Assembly: GCA_934255105.1 (NCBI GenBank)
Contig: CAKQNH010000160.1
Span: 1 to 8,461, forward strand
Direction of reading: 5' to 3'
From: an uncultured Pirellulaceae bacterium
GTDB lineage: Bacteria > Planctomycetota > Planctomycetia > Pirellulales > Pirellulaceae
DNA length: 8,461 bases
This document shows positions 1 to 5,815 of this stretch, one piece after another. Position 1 is the stretch's first letter. Each line of letters opens with the position of its first letter. A program made the position numbers and the translations under genes. A model generated the notes under the pieces. The model did not search any database. It was not told where the DNA came from and was given only the letters and a program-made list of their open reading frames with translations.

Positions 1-41
1 TGGAATTACGAGTCCCAGCAATGTGGGAGATTATAGCTATC

Positions 42-521
42 TTAACGCCGCACAATAGCGGCCCCTTGCAGTTGTTCGGCCAAATCTCGAATGTACTTGG
101 CCGCCAATTTGTCGATTACATCAGGTTGTCCATCGACATTATTTTGGCATTCGATGATCAAACGGCCTGAAACTGCCGTCGATTCCCCTTTGCTGCCGGT
201 GGCCTTGACCACAAAGCGGGGCCCGTCGCTCTTAATCAGCTCGGCTACAATCTGCAAAGTTTGGCCGGGTTGCACGAAGTCGGCAAACTTGACGTTTTTT
301 GCTTCGCGAAGCAACACCAAACCAGACTGAAAGTCCTCGGTTGCCCTGACTAATATCGCCGAGGCCTGAAATAGGGCCTCGAGCATCAGCACGCCCGGCA
401 TGACAGGGAAACGCGGAAAGTGGTCGCGCAGATAGTCCTCGTCCGCGCGGAGCGACCGGTAGGCTTCGATCCTATTGCCCGGTTCCAACAGGGTTATGCC
501 ATCAAGTTGAATGAATCTCAT
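42..521 (-). CDS. FabZ/FabA-like 3-hydroxyacyl-ACP dehydratase (hotdog fold)
   Basis: A 159-residue single-domain hotdog protein, the usual FabZ length. It should dehydrate (3R)-hydroxyacyl-ACP to trans-2-enoyl-ACP in cytoplasmic fatty acid or related lipid synthesis. The signature is clear: HFPRFPVMPGV at residues 34-44, with His34 as the expected catalytic histidine, then Glu48 in LEALFQ as the expected acidic partner. The frame stays open upstream to 599, but those 26 residues are Arg/Ala-rich and unlike the family. The ATG at 519-521 places the start just before the conserved strand MRFIQLDGI, so I chose it; no good Shine-Dalgarno precedes it. The 'F' in EALFQ replaces the small residue usual in FabZ (EAxAQ). 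Bacteria of this type often carry several FabZ-like paralogues, so this may serve a specialised lipid or polyketide pathway rather than being the housekeeping enzyme. The family is sure; the exact substrate is not. It is transcribed away from the next gene and its downstream neighbour lies outside the window. Confidence 0.9.
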   Translation of the reverse strand: MRFIQLDGITLLEPGNRIEAYRSLRADEDYLRDHFPRFPVMPGVLMLEALFQASAILVRATEDFQSGLVLLREAKNVKFADFVQPGQTLQIVAELIKSDGPRFVVKATGSKGESTAVSGRLIIECQNNVDGQPDVIDKLAAKYIRDLAEQLQGAAIVRR

Positions 522-856
522 GCGTTTTTGTCTTAAAGTTTGTCCGCCCGAGTAACCACGCCTGCGAGCTGCGTGAGCACAGCGAGCGTGTATTGGCACA
601 CCGAGCGTGCGCAGGAAGTGACGAATGCTACAGTAGTTACGCGATAGATTTAACCACTTTGCCTACTCAGCTCAACGGGAGCCTACGCAAAGAACGGCAG
701 TTTTTGCATCATTCACTCCATTTATCCGTCGTTTCCACGTAGCTTGACGGCAATTTCACCAATTATGGCCAAGCCTCAACTGGCTTTAGCAGCTACAATT
801 GGTGTTTGGATTCCCCCGGCCCGTTCGATAGTTTGCGACTGAATTGGGAGTCGAAT
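522..856. other. Divergent intergenic region between the dehydratase and the exported protein gene
   Basis: About 335 bases without a convincing gene. It must hold promoters for both flanking genes because they diverge. On the plus strand TACAAT at 794-799 is a one-mismatch -10 hexamer, but no good -35 lies 16-18 bases upstream. TTGACG at 744-749 is a good -35-like hexamer without a matching -10 at the right distance. Towards the plus-strand gene the frame is open from a TTG at 806, but the Shine-Dalgarno at 846-850 argues that this part is leader. No strong hairpin, tandem repeat or RNA gene was found here. Confidence 0.5.
846..850 (+). promoter_or_regulatory. Ribosome binding site fixing the start at 857
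   Basis: GGGAG sits six bases before the ATG at 857-859, a textbook Shine-Dalgarno spacing. It decides between this ATG and the TTG at 806 that would add 17 residues before the signal peptide. Confidence 0.75.
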
Positions 857-1948
857 ATGCGCGATCTAACACGATGTTTTCGCAACCGGCTGCTGCTAGC
901 GGGGTGGCTAGCGCTACTTGCGATGCCCCTGTGGCCGCCCGCAGTGGCTCTGCACGGTGCCGAGCAAGCGACGGATGCACTGCGCAAGACCGCCTCGTGG
1001 GCTTGGCCCGAAGCGGCTCTATACGAACAGCAGTTGCTCAGCTACTTGGATCAGCGGGACGCCTCGCCCGAGCTACGCGAACAAGTGGAGGCATTTTGGG
1101 AGCAGACGAAGTCGGCATCTCGCGGTCCCGAGTTGCTAGATCGGCTGCTGGATGTGGGGGGGATGATCGAGCCTCGCATCGCAGAGATTAACACCCAGCT
1201 CCGCTCTCCGACCGCAGCCCCCGTCTACCCAGGCAAGCTAGCTTGGCTGACCAGCGACGTGCCCGGCTGGCTGCAGGATACGGTCCGCCTAGCGTGTGGC
1301 CGAGCCTTCGGGCAGCGACGACTATATGACGAGTCGCTCGAAGTGCTCGCGAGCCTAGAGATATCCACTGTGTGCGATCCGGCTACACTGCTGTTCTACC
1401 GCGCCGCAGCCGAGCACCACCTGCTGAAAAAGGACGAGTGCCTAGCGAATCTGCAGTTGTTGCTTCAGCGCCAAAGTGAACTGCCAGTTCGTTTTGCGAA
1501 TGTCGCCCAATTGATGGCGGCGGACATCCAGCCGCTGGCGGAAGACAGTTTGGACGAAGTTGCTCGATTGATGCAGGTCGTCCATCGACGGCTGGATCTC
1601 GGACGCGCGGGAACTCGCGTGCGCGAGGAGGAGCAGCAGATCGTGGACAAGCTCGACAAGTTGATCGAAAAAATCGAAGAGCAGATGCAGCAACAGCAAC
1701 AGCAGCAGCAGCAACAGTCGGGCTCTCCATCGCCTGCCCAAATGAAGCCGATGGACGCGAGCCAAATTGCTGGTGGGCGTGGAGCGGGAGACGTCGACAA
1801 CCGCGACAACGGCGATCGAGCCGGCTGGGGCAATCTACCTCCGGCCCAACGTCAGGAGTCGCTGCAGCGTCTGACGGAGGAGCTCCCCAGCCACTACCGC
1901 GAGGTCATCGAAGGCTATTTCCGCCAGTTAGCCAAAGAGAGTCGCTAA
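857..1948 (+). CDS. Exported helical protein with TPR-like region, coiled coil and Gln tract; function unknown
   Basis: A 363-residue protein that I cannot assign a function. Residues 1-35 look like a signal peptide: Arg-rich start, then a hydrophobic stretch (LLLAGWLALLAMPLW) and a small-residue region around AVALHGA. The middle (about 140-225) is helical and TPR-like (ACGRAFGQRRLYDESLEVL, then LLFYRAAAEHHLLKKDECLA). Residues 255-277 form a charged heptad-like helix (VREEEQQIVDKLDKLIEKIE) leading into ten consecutive glutamines (278-287). A Gly/Asp-rich linker follows, then a compact C-terminal module GWGNLPPAQR...LPSHYREVIEGYFRQLA (323-359). From memory, secreted planctomycete hypothetical proteins share this layout (coiled coil, Q-rich linker, WGxLP...YxxxIExYxRxLA end), some beside MoxR/DUF58/VWA clusters; that is recollection, not a search. 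No such partners lie next to it here. The start at 857 is supported by GGGAG six bases upstream. A terminator-like hairpin follows the stop by 12 bases, suggesting a single-gene transcript. Confidence 0.85.
   Translation: MRDLTRCFRNRLLLAGWLALLAMPLWPPAVALHGAEQATDALRKTASWAWPEAALYEQQLLSYLDQRDASPELREQVEAFWEQTKSASRGPELLDRLLDVGGMIEPRIAEINTQLRSPTAAPVYPGKLAWLTSDVPGWLQDTVRLACGRAFGQRRLYDESLEVLASLEISTVCDPATLLFYRAAAEHHLLKKDECLANLQLLLQRQSELPVRFANVAQLMAADIQPLAEDSLDEVARLMQVVHRRLDLGRAGTRVREEEQQIVDKLDKLIEKIEEQMQQQQQQQQQQSGSPSPAQMKPMDASQIAGGRGAGDVDNRDNGDRAGWGNLPPAQRQESLQRLTEELPSHYREVIEGYFRQLAKESR
1688..1717 (+). repeat. CAG/CAA repeat encoding a ten-glutamine tract
   Basis: Ten in-frame glutamine codons inside the exported protein gene, with order CAG CAA CAG CAA, four CAG, then CAA CAG. 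The mix of synonymous codons suggests the amino-acid tract is kept by selection rather than being a very recent slippage product, although the run of four CAG could still slip. Confidence 0.9.
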
Positions 1949-1955
1949 AGCAGAC

Positions 1956-2066
1956 CGTAGAACGGGCACTCCTGCCCGTTTCAACGTAGAACATGCACTC
2001 CTGCCCGTTTCAACGTAGAACATGCACTCCTGCCCGTTTAGTAGAACATGCACTCCCGCCTTTTTA
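1956..2066 (+). repeat. 29-bp tandem palindromic repeat, four units
   Basis: Units begin at 1956, 1985, 2014 and about 2040/2041 (periods 29, 29 and 26-27). Each carries GTAGAAC followed by GGGCACTCC or ATGCACTCC. Unit 1 folds into a perfect 8-bp hairpin. Units 2 and 3 have ATG in place of GGG in the left arm while keeping the right arm TGCCCGTT, leaving two mismatches in the stem. Unit 4 has also changed in its right arm (CGCCTTTTT). There are no unique spacers between units, so this is not a CRISPR array. Confidence 0.85.
1961..1981 (+). terminator. Terminator-like hairpin after the exported protein gene
   Basis: A perfect 8-bp inverted repeat, AACGGGCA (1961-1968) and TGCCCGTT (1973-1980), closes a four-base loop CTCC only 12 bases after the stop at 1946-1948. 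The following T run is short (TTT at 1979-1981, then CAAC), so Rho-independent termination may be weak. It is also the first unit of the tandem repeat at 1956-2066, so it may be a repeat element that doubles as a terminator. Confidence 0.55.
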
Positions 2067-2107
2067 TCCCCACAACTTTTTCGCGAGCCTTTTCCCCTAT
2101 CGAATTT

Positions 2108-2125
2108 CTAGCACTAGCACTAGCA
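2108..2125 (+). repeat. Short 6-bp tandem repeat (CTAGCA x3)
   Basis: CTAGCA occurs three times head to tail and is followed by CTGCT. It lies between the 29-bp repeat array and the palindromic element at 2131-2182. No function is evident. Confidence 0.75.
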
Positions 2126-2130
2126 CTGCT

Positions 2131-2182
2131 CGCACTGGATCCTCTCCCACTGGGAGAGGTCGAGCCTAAGCGAGGGAGAGGG
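2131..2182 (+). repeat. REP-like palindromic element, copy A
   Basis: A 52-nt element containing the hairpin CCTCTCCC (2141-2148), loop ACT, GGGAGAGG (2152-2159), followed by an arm with CGAGCCTAAGCGAGGG. Positions 2151-2182 match positions 2796-2827 over 32 consecutive bases in the opposite orientation, and the similarity continues through the hairpin to the CCAGTGCG end, for 47 of 52 identical by hand alignment. It lies 64 bases upstream of the Dabb gene start. It resembles the non-coding interspersed palindromes common between bacterial genes; no transposase is present. Confidence 0.85.
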
Positions 2183-2246
2183 CAAGCGCAATCTACCTCT
2201 GTTTAGTCATCCCACCCAATTCCCAATTCATCTTGAAAGTCACCAC

Positions 2247-2666
2247 ATGACATGCTGTCCACGCATTACCCGCGCCCTTCTTTTACTTGCCGCATTTGCC
2301 GTGGCTGGAGCGTTTTACTTGCACACTAGCGATCGCCCCACCGCCGCCGACAAGCCCACTAAGCTCTTGCGGCACGTCGTGCTATTTCAATTCAAGGATT
2401 CTGCGCCGAAAGAAGAAGTGCAGCGCGTCATCGAGCAGTTTACTGAGCTGCCGAGCAAAATCCCGCAGATTGCGGCCTTCGAATACGGCACCGACAACAG
2501 CCCTGAAGGCTTGGCCGACGGCTTTACCCACTGCTTCCTACTGACCTTCAAGAGCGAAGCTGATCGACAAGCCTACTTGCCCCATCCCGAACATAGGGCC
2601 TTCGGCGCTGCGCTCAAGCCGGTGCTCGAAAAGGTTTTAGTTGTCGACTACTGGGCAAACGAGTAA
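2247..2666 (+). CDS. Exported Dabb-domain (stress-responsive alpha/beta-barrel) protein
   Basis: A 139-residue protein. Residues 1-25 are a probable signal peptide or membrane anchor (ITRALLLLAAFAVAGAFYL), placing the rest outside the cytoplasm. Residues 40-137 form one Dabb domain (PF07876, dimeric ferredoxin-like alpha/beta barrel): the opening strand LRHVVLFQFK, the helix KEEVQRVIEQFTELPSKIP, the segment IAAFEYGTDNSPEGLADGFT, the strand CFLLTFKSEADRQAYLPHP, and the closing LEKVLVVDYW. The pattern around HPEHRAF (113-119) is typical. The wider fold includes stress-induced plant proteins, olivetolic acid cyclase and EthD-like proteins, so ligand or enzyme activity cannot be read from sequence. 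Exported single-domain Dabb proteins are, as I recall, frequent in planctomycetes. A weak GAAAG at 2235-2239 lies seven bases before the ATG. It is flanked by inverted palindromic elements and converges on the epimerase gene. No linear terminator was seen after the stop apart from copy B. Confidence 0.9.
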   Translation: MTCCPRITRALLLLAAFAVAGAFYLHTSDRPTAADKPTKLLRHVVLFQFKDSAPKEEVQRVIEQFTELPSKIPQIAAFEYGTDNSPEGLADGFTHCFLLTFKSEADRQAYLPHPEHRAFGAALKPVLEKVLVVDYWANE

Positions 2667-2966
2667 GCGATCCGAAGCGACAGTTTTCACTTGCATAACG
2701 CAGCTATTGCTACGCAACGCCAGTCCGCGCGCCTAGGCAGTACCAGCCCTTCGCGGCCAATGACTCTCCCTTGTGCAGGTGCGGATTGCGCGGACCCCTC
2801 TCCCTCGCTTAGGCTCGACCTCTCCCAAAGGGAGAAGGGCCAGTGCGTTAAAAGAAACTGAGGGACGCTGGGGTATTTTTCTGTCTCTATCATTCTGTCT
2901 GAATTAGAGGAGAGCCAGTGCAAAACTCCATAATCTCCGTTTGGGTAGAGAAGCTGAATCGGCTGC
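2667..2966. other. Convergent intergenic region
   Basis: Three hundred bases between the ends of the Dabb gene and the epimerase gene, which point towards each other. It contains palindromic element copy B (2796-2847) and a short echo of its end (GAGCCAGTGC at about 2912-2921). No classic T-tailed terminator was found for either gene. A 78-codon minus-strand frame across 2687-2923 reads through the palindrome and looks like no protein family. Confidence 0.6.
2796..2847 (-). repeat. REP-like palindromic element, copy B (inverted relative to copy A)
   Basis: The inverted partner of 2131-2182. The first 32 bases are identical to the reverse complement of 2151-2182, and the next 20 (2828-2847) differ at five positions. 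Its hairpin is partly decayed: TCTCCC (2821-2826), loop AAA, GGGAGA (2830-2835). Located between two converging genes, it could act as a bidirectional transcription barrier, but that is inference. Confidence 0.85.
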
Positions 2967-3983
2967 TCACACCGTCAAATGATAAGCCCGGTACCAGTTC
3001 ACGAAATGCCTCAGACCCTGCTCGATACTGGTCTTGGGGCTGAAGCCGATCTCTCGCTCCAGACCGCTGATATCAGCGTACGTTTCAACTACATCGCCCG
3101 CCTGTAGGTCGAGGTAGTTTTTGACGGCCTTGCGGCCGATGCAGTCCTCAAGCACCGCGATGAAACGCTCAAGCGACTCGGGTTCGTTGTTGCCAACGTT
3201 GTAAATGCGGTAAGGGGCTGTCGGACTACTGCTTGGGTCCGGGTGCTGCAGATCAAAGTTCGCGTTTGGCGCAGCCGGGAGGTCGATCAGCCGCACTACA
3301 GCGCCGATGATGTCGTCGATGTAGGTGAAGTCGCGGCGCATGCGACCGTGATTAAACACATCGATGGGCCGCTCCTCCATGATCGCCTTAGTGAACAGAT
3401 AAGCCGCCATGTCGGGACGTCCCCACGGACCGTAGACGGTGAAAAATCGCAGGCCCGTGGTTGGTAGCTGATACAAATGGCTGTACGTATGCGCCATCAG
3501 TTCGTTGGCCTTCTTGGTGGCTGCATACAAACTGATCGGATGGTCGACATTGTCCTGCGTCGCCAAGGGCTGCTTTTTGTTAGCACCGTACACGCTGCTA
3601 CTGCTGGCATAAATCAGATGCTCAACGCGAGTGTTGCGGCAGCCCTCCAGAATATTTGCAAAGGCTACGACATTGCTGTCAATATAGGCCTGGGGGTTGG
3701 TCAGCGAGTAGCGCACGCCGGCTTGAGCAGCCAAGTGAACCACGCGCTGGAAACCGCCTTGAGCAAACAGTCGCTCGACGGCCTCGCGGTCGGCCAAGTC
3801 GAGCTCGATCTGCGTAAAGCCCGCAGCACCATCGAGCTGCTTAAGCCGATCGCGTTTGAGTTGCACGCTGTAGTATGGATTGAGATTATCCACCCCCACT
3901 ACCTGTTCACCGGCGGCCAGCAGAGCTTTCGCTAAGTGGAAGCCGATGAACCCAGCCGTGCCCGTTACTAATATCTGTCGCAT
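2967..3983 (-). CDS. UDP-glucuronate 4-epimerase-type NAD-dependent epimerase (CapI-like)
   Basis: A 338-residue extended SDR enzyme, the normal length. The N-terminal Rossmann motif TGTAGFIG (7-14) binds NAD and D32 in GVDNLN fits the ribose-binding acid. ASSSSVYG (126-133) supplies the catalytic Ser, and YAATK holds Tyr153 and Lys157. The downstream blocks are characteristic of UDP-GlcA 4-epimerases (UDP-glucuronate to UDP-galacturonate, as in CapI and plant GAE): KKANELMAHTYSHLY, TGLRFFTVYGPWGRPDMA, RRDFTYIDDI, and APYRIYNVGN with a late LQAGDVVETYAD. The product would feed cell-surface polysaccharide or exopolysaccharide in the cytoplasm. UDP-glucose or UDP-GlcNAc 4-epimerase activity is less likely because of the GPWGRPDMA block, but only an assay would settle it. 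The ATG lies three bases after the RNase stop, so translation is probably coupled to it. It is the last gene of the apparent operon and converges on the Dabb gene. Confidence 0.93.
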   Translation of the reverse strand: MRQILVTGTAGFIGFHLAKALLAAGEQVVGVDNLNPYYSVQLKRDRLKQLDGAAGFTQIELDLADREAVERLFAQGGFQRVVHLAAQAGVRYSLTNPQAYIDSNVVAFANILEGCRNTRVEHLIYASSSSVYGANKKQPLATQDNVDHPISLYAATKKANELMAHTYSHLYQLPTTGLRFFTVYGPWGRPDMAAYLFTKAIMEERPIDVFNHGRMRRDFTYIDDIIGAVVRLIDLPAAPNANFDLQHPDPSSSPTAPYRIYNVGNNEPESLERFIAVLEDCIGRKAVKNYLDLQAGDVVETYADISGLEREIGFSPKTSIEQGLRHFVNWYRAYHLTV

Positions 3984-3986
3984 GAT

Positions 3987-5681
3987 TTACAAGGTCATCC
4001 CTTCGAGGAACGGCAGTGCGATGAGGTTGCCTTCTTGGTCGCGGCAATCGCACTCAAAGTGCTCGGGGAAGAGCGTTTCGCTGCCCAGAATTTGAATGGT
4101 GACGCCGCTAGATTCTTCGATGTGCATCACGTTCCGACGCTTTTTGTTGTTCAAGTAGGCAGCTACCTTGTCATTGACGCGAATGGTCACGCGGCTAGCC
4201 TTGGGTTGTTGGCAGGCCATCATCAGCACGCGGACTACCTCGATCGCCATGCTTTCACCCGTCTTGACCACCGCGCGGCCTTGGCAGCATGGGCAGTCTT
4301 CGTAGACACTGCGCTTGAGGCTTGGGCGAATGCGTTGGCGCGTCATTTCGATCAACCCAAATGGGCTGGTCCGCAGAATCTTGGTCCGCGCTCGATCTCG
4401 CAGCATGGCATCGTGCAGGGCCCGCTCCACTTTGCGCCGATGCGACTCGCTGCGCATATCGATAAAGTCGTTGACGATCACGCCGCCGAGATCCCGCAAG
4501 CGAAGCTGCCGCGCGATCTCGCGAGCAGCGCACAGGTTGAGCTGGAAAGCGTTTTCCTCCGCCGACTTTTCGGAGCGGAACGATCCGCTGTTGACGTCGA
4601 TGGCTACCAGCGCCTCGGTGGGATCGATGACGATCGAGCCGCCTCCCTTGAGCGGCACTGTGCGGCGCTGGATCTTGGCGATCTCTTTTTCAATTCCATA
4701 TTTATGGAATAGTGGTTCGCCCCCCTGGTACAGTTTCAACCGGCTGACAAATCGCGGCATGGTGAGCTGTAAGAACTCTTTGGCGCGATCGTGGGCGGCT
4801 GGATCATCGACGATAATCGTATCGATATCTTCAGTGAAAATATCGCGAATGGTCCGAATGATCATATCGCTTTCGTGATAGATGTCCGCTGGGCAAGGGG
4901 TGTTCTTGACCTTCTTAACCAACATCTTCCACAGACGCACCAGGTAGGCCATATCGCGTGACAGCTCGCGCTGAGTTCGCTCCTGGCCGGCGGTGCGGAC
5001 GATGAATCCGAGCCCCTTGGGTGGGTTGAGCTCAAGCAGCATGTTGCGCAGCTTGCGGCGGCGCTTGTCATCCTCAATTTTTCGACTTACGCCGACTCGC
5101 CCCAGGGAAGGCATGAGCACTAGATATCGGCCGGGGATGCTGATGTAGGTCGACAGCGTGGGCCCCTTGGTGCCAATCCCCTCTTTGATGACCTGTACCA
5201 GAACCTCATCGCCTCGGCGAAAAACCTCTTGTATGGGTGGCTTGAAACGTGGCCGCGAAGAGTGTTGTGGGCGGCCATTGCGCTTTCGGCCCCGCTCGGG
5301 TCGATCGCCGCGTTTGCCGCGCTCCTTACCCGCATCGTTTCCGCTGTCGGTGCTGTCGTCATCGTCGCTCGAATCGTCTTCATCGATGTCCGCACCGGGG
5401 AAGTTCCCCTCCATGCACTCCTCAGGATCGTAGCCTGCTTGGCGGAAGTATTGCGGTTCAACATCGCTGATATGTAGGAAGCCGTTGCGGCCCACTCCAA
5501 AGTCGACGAAGGCGGCCTGGATACTGGGTTCCAGATTGACGATCTTTCCCTTGTAAATGTTCCCTGCAAAGTTGTTTTGACTGGCCCGCTCCGTGTAGAG
5601 TTCCTCGAGCACATCGTCTTCCAAAATCGCAATCCGGCATTCCTCCGGTTGCGAGACGTTAATCAGCATTTCTTTTTTCAT
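3987..5681 (-). CDS. rng: RNase E/G family endoribonuclease (RNase G-like)
   Basis: A 564-residue cytoplasmic, Mg-dependent, single-strand-specific endoribonuclease for rRNA maturation and mRNA decay. Domains in order: the S1/RNase H-like start MLINVSQPEECRIAILEDD; the S1 domain (about 38-185) with NIYKGKIVNLEPSIQAAFVD and GFLHISDV; the 5'-sensor region with LGFIVRTAGQ (224-233); and the DNase I-like catalytic core with Asp362 (AIDVNSGS) and Asp405 (VNDFIDM), matching E. coli RNase E D303 and D346. The zinc-link CPCC (463-466) matches the CxxC used for dimer contacts. There is no long C-terminal scaffold, so it is RNase G-like in size. The odd part is residues about 96-146, an acidic run (DEDDSSDDDDS) followed by a basic Arg/Lys/Gly-rich run, inserted into the S1 domain and absent from E. 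coli RNase E. AGGA at 5689-5692 stands seven bases before the ATG. The DUF2344 gene upstream is a known partner by neighbourhood. Confidence 0.95.
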   Translation of the reverse strand: MKKEMLINVSQPEECRIAILEDDVLEELYTERASQNNFAGNIYKGKIVNLEPSIQAAFVDFGVGRNGFLHISDVEPQYFRQAGYDPEECMEGNFPGADIDEDDSSDDDDSTDSGNDAGKERGKRGDRPERGRKRNGRPQHSSRPRFKPPIQEVFRRGDEVLVQVIKEGIGTKGPTLSTYISIPGRYLVLMPSLGRVGVSRKIEDDKRRRKLRNMLLELNPPKGLGFIVRTAGQERTQRELSRDMAYLVRLWKMLVKKVKNTPCPADIYHESDMIIRTIRDIFTEDIDTIIVDDPAAHDRAKEFLQLTMPRFVSRLKLYQGGEPLFHKYGIEKEIAKIQRRTVPLKGGGSIVIDPTEALVAIDVNSGSFRSEKSAEENAFQLNLCAAREIARQLRLRDLGGVIVNDFIDMRSESHRRKVERALHDAMLRDRARTKILRTSPFGLIEMTRQRIRPSLKRSVYEDCPCCQGRAVVKTGESMAIEVVRVLMMACQQPKASRVTIRVNDKVAAYLNNKKRRNVMHIEESSGVTIQILGSETLFPEHFECDCRDQEGNLIALPFLEGMTL

Positions 5682-5688
5682 GGTCGTT

Positions 5689-5692
5689 TCCT
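5689..5692 (-). promoter_or_regulatory. Ribosome binding site of the RNase E/G gene
   Basis: Read on the minus strand, AGGA is followed by seven bases and then the ATG at 5681-5679. This is one of only two clear Shine-Dalgarno sites in the window. It suggests independent initiation on the RNase gene despite its place inside an operon. Confidence 0.65.
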
Positions 5693-5751
5693 GTTGTGAG
5701 CCGCTAGGTGGGCGGCGGATGAGAGTAAGTAGGTGTGTGTAGCTGTGTAAG

Positions 5752-5815
5752 AGCTGGGTTGTCTAAAAGCTGTTTTGTCTAAACGCTGTTTTGTTTAGGA
5801 GCTGTATTGTCTAAA
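5752..5815 (-). repeat. 16-bp tandem repeat, four units, overlapping the DUF2344 stop codon
   Basis: Plus-strand units start at 5752, 5768, 5784 and 5800, each 16 bases, with consensus AGCTGTTTTGTCTAAA. A fifth partial unit (AGCTGGG) begins at 5816, inside the end of the DUF2344 coding region. The DUF2344 stop (TAG on the minus strand, 5811-5813) is part of unit 4. The repeat fills half of the 129-base gap before the RNase gene. Confidence 0.85.

Noticed and set aside
13..28. Small inverted repeat TCCCA/TGGGA as terminator of the FabZ-like gene
   Set aside because: It has only a five-base stem and no T run follows on the minus strand, so it is too weak to call.
522..599. N-terminal extension of the FabZ-like protein up to 599
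   Set aside because: The extra 26 residues are Arg/Ala-rich and not family-like; the ATG at 519-521 fits the family start.
744..769. TTGACG with TATGGC as a sigma70 promoter
   Set aside because: The spacer is only about 14 bases, too short for a normal promoter.
806..856. TTG start for the exported protein gene at 806
   Set aside because: It would put 17 residues before the signal peptide, and GGGAG at 846-850 points to the ATG at 857.
1956..2066. Possible CRISPR array
   Set aside because: The units abut with no unique spacers, they are only four and degenerate, and no cas gene is present.
2687..2923. 78-codon minus-strand open frame between the Dabb and epimerase genes
   Set aside because: It reads through palindromic copy B, and its SLSEGEG-type residues come straight from the repeat. 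No family resemblance or ribosome binding site was seen.
4035..4712. Long plus-strand open frame (225 codons) opposite the RNase gene
   Set aside because: It is a shadow of the RNase coding strand, whose catalytic motifs are intact; the plus-strand product resembles nothing.
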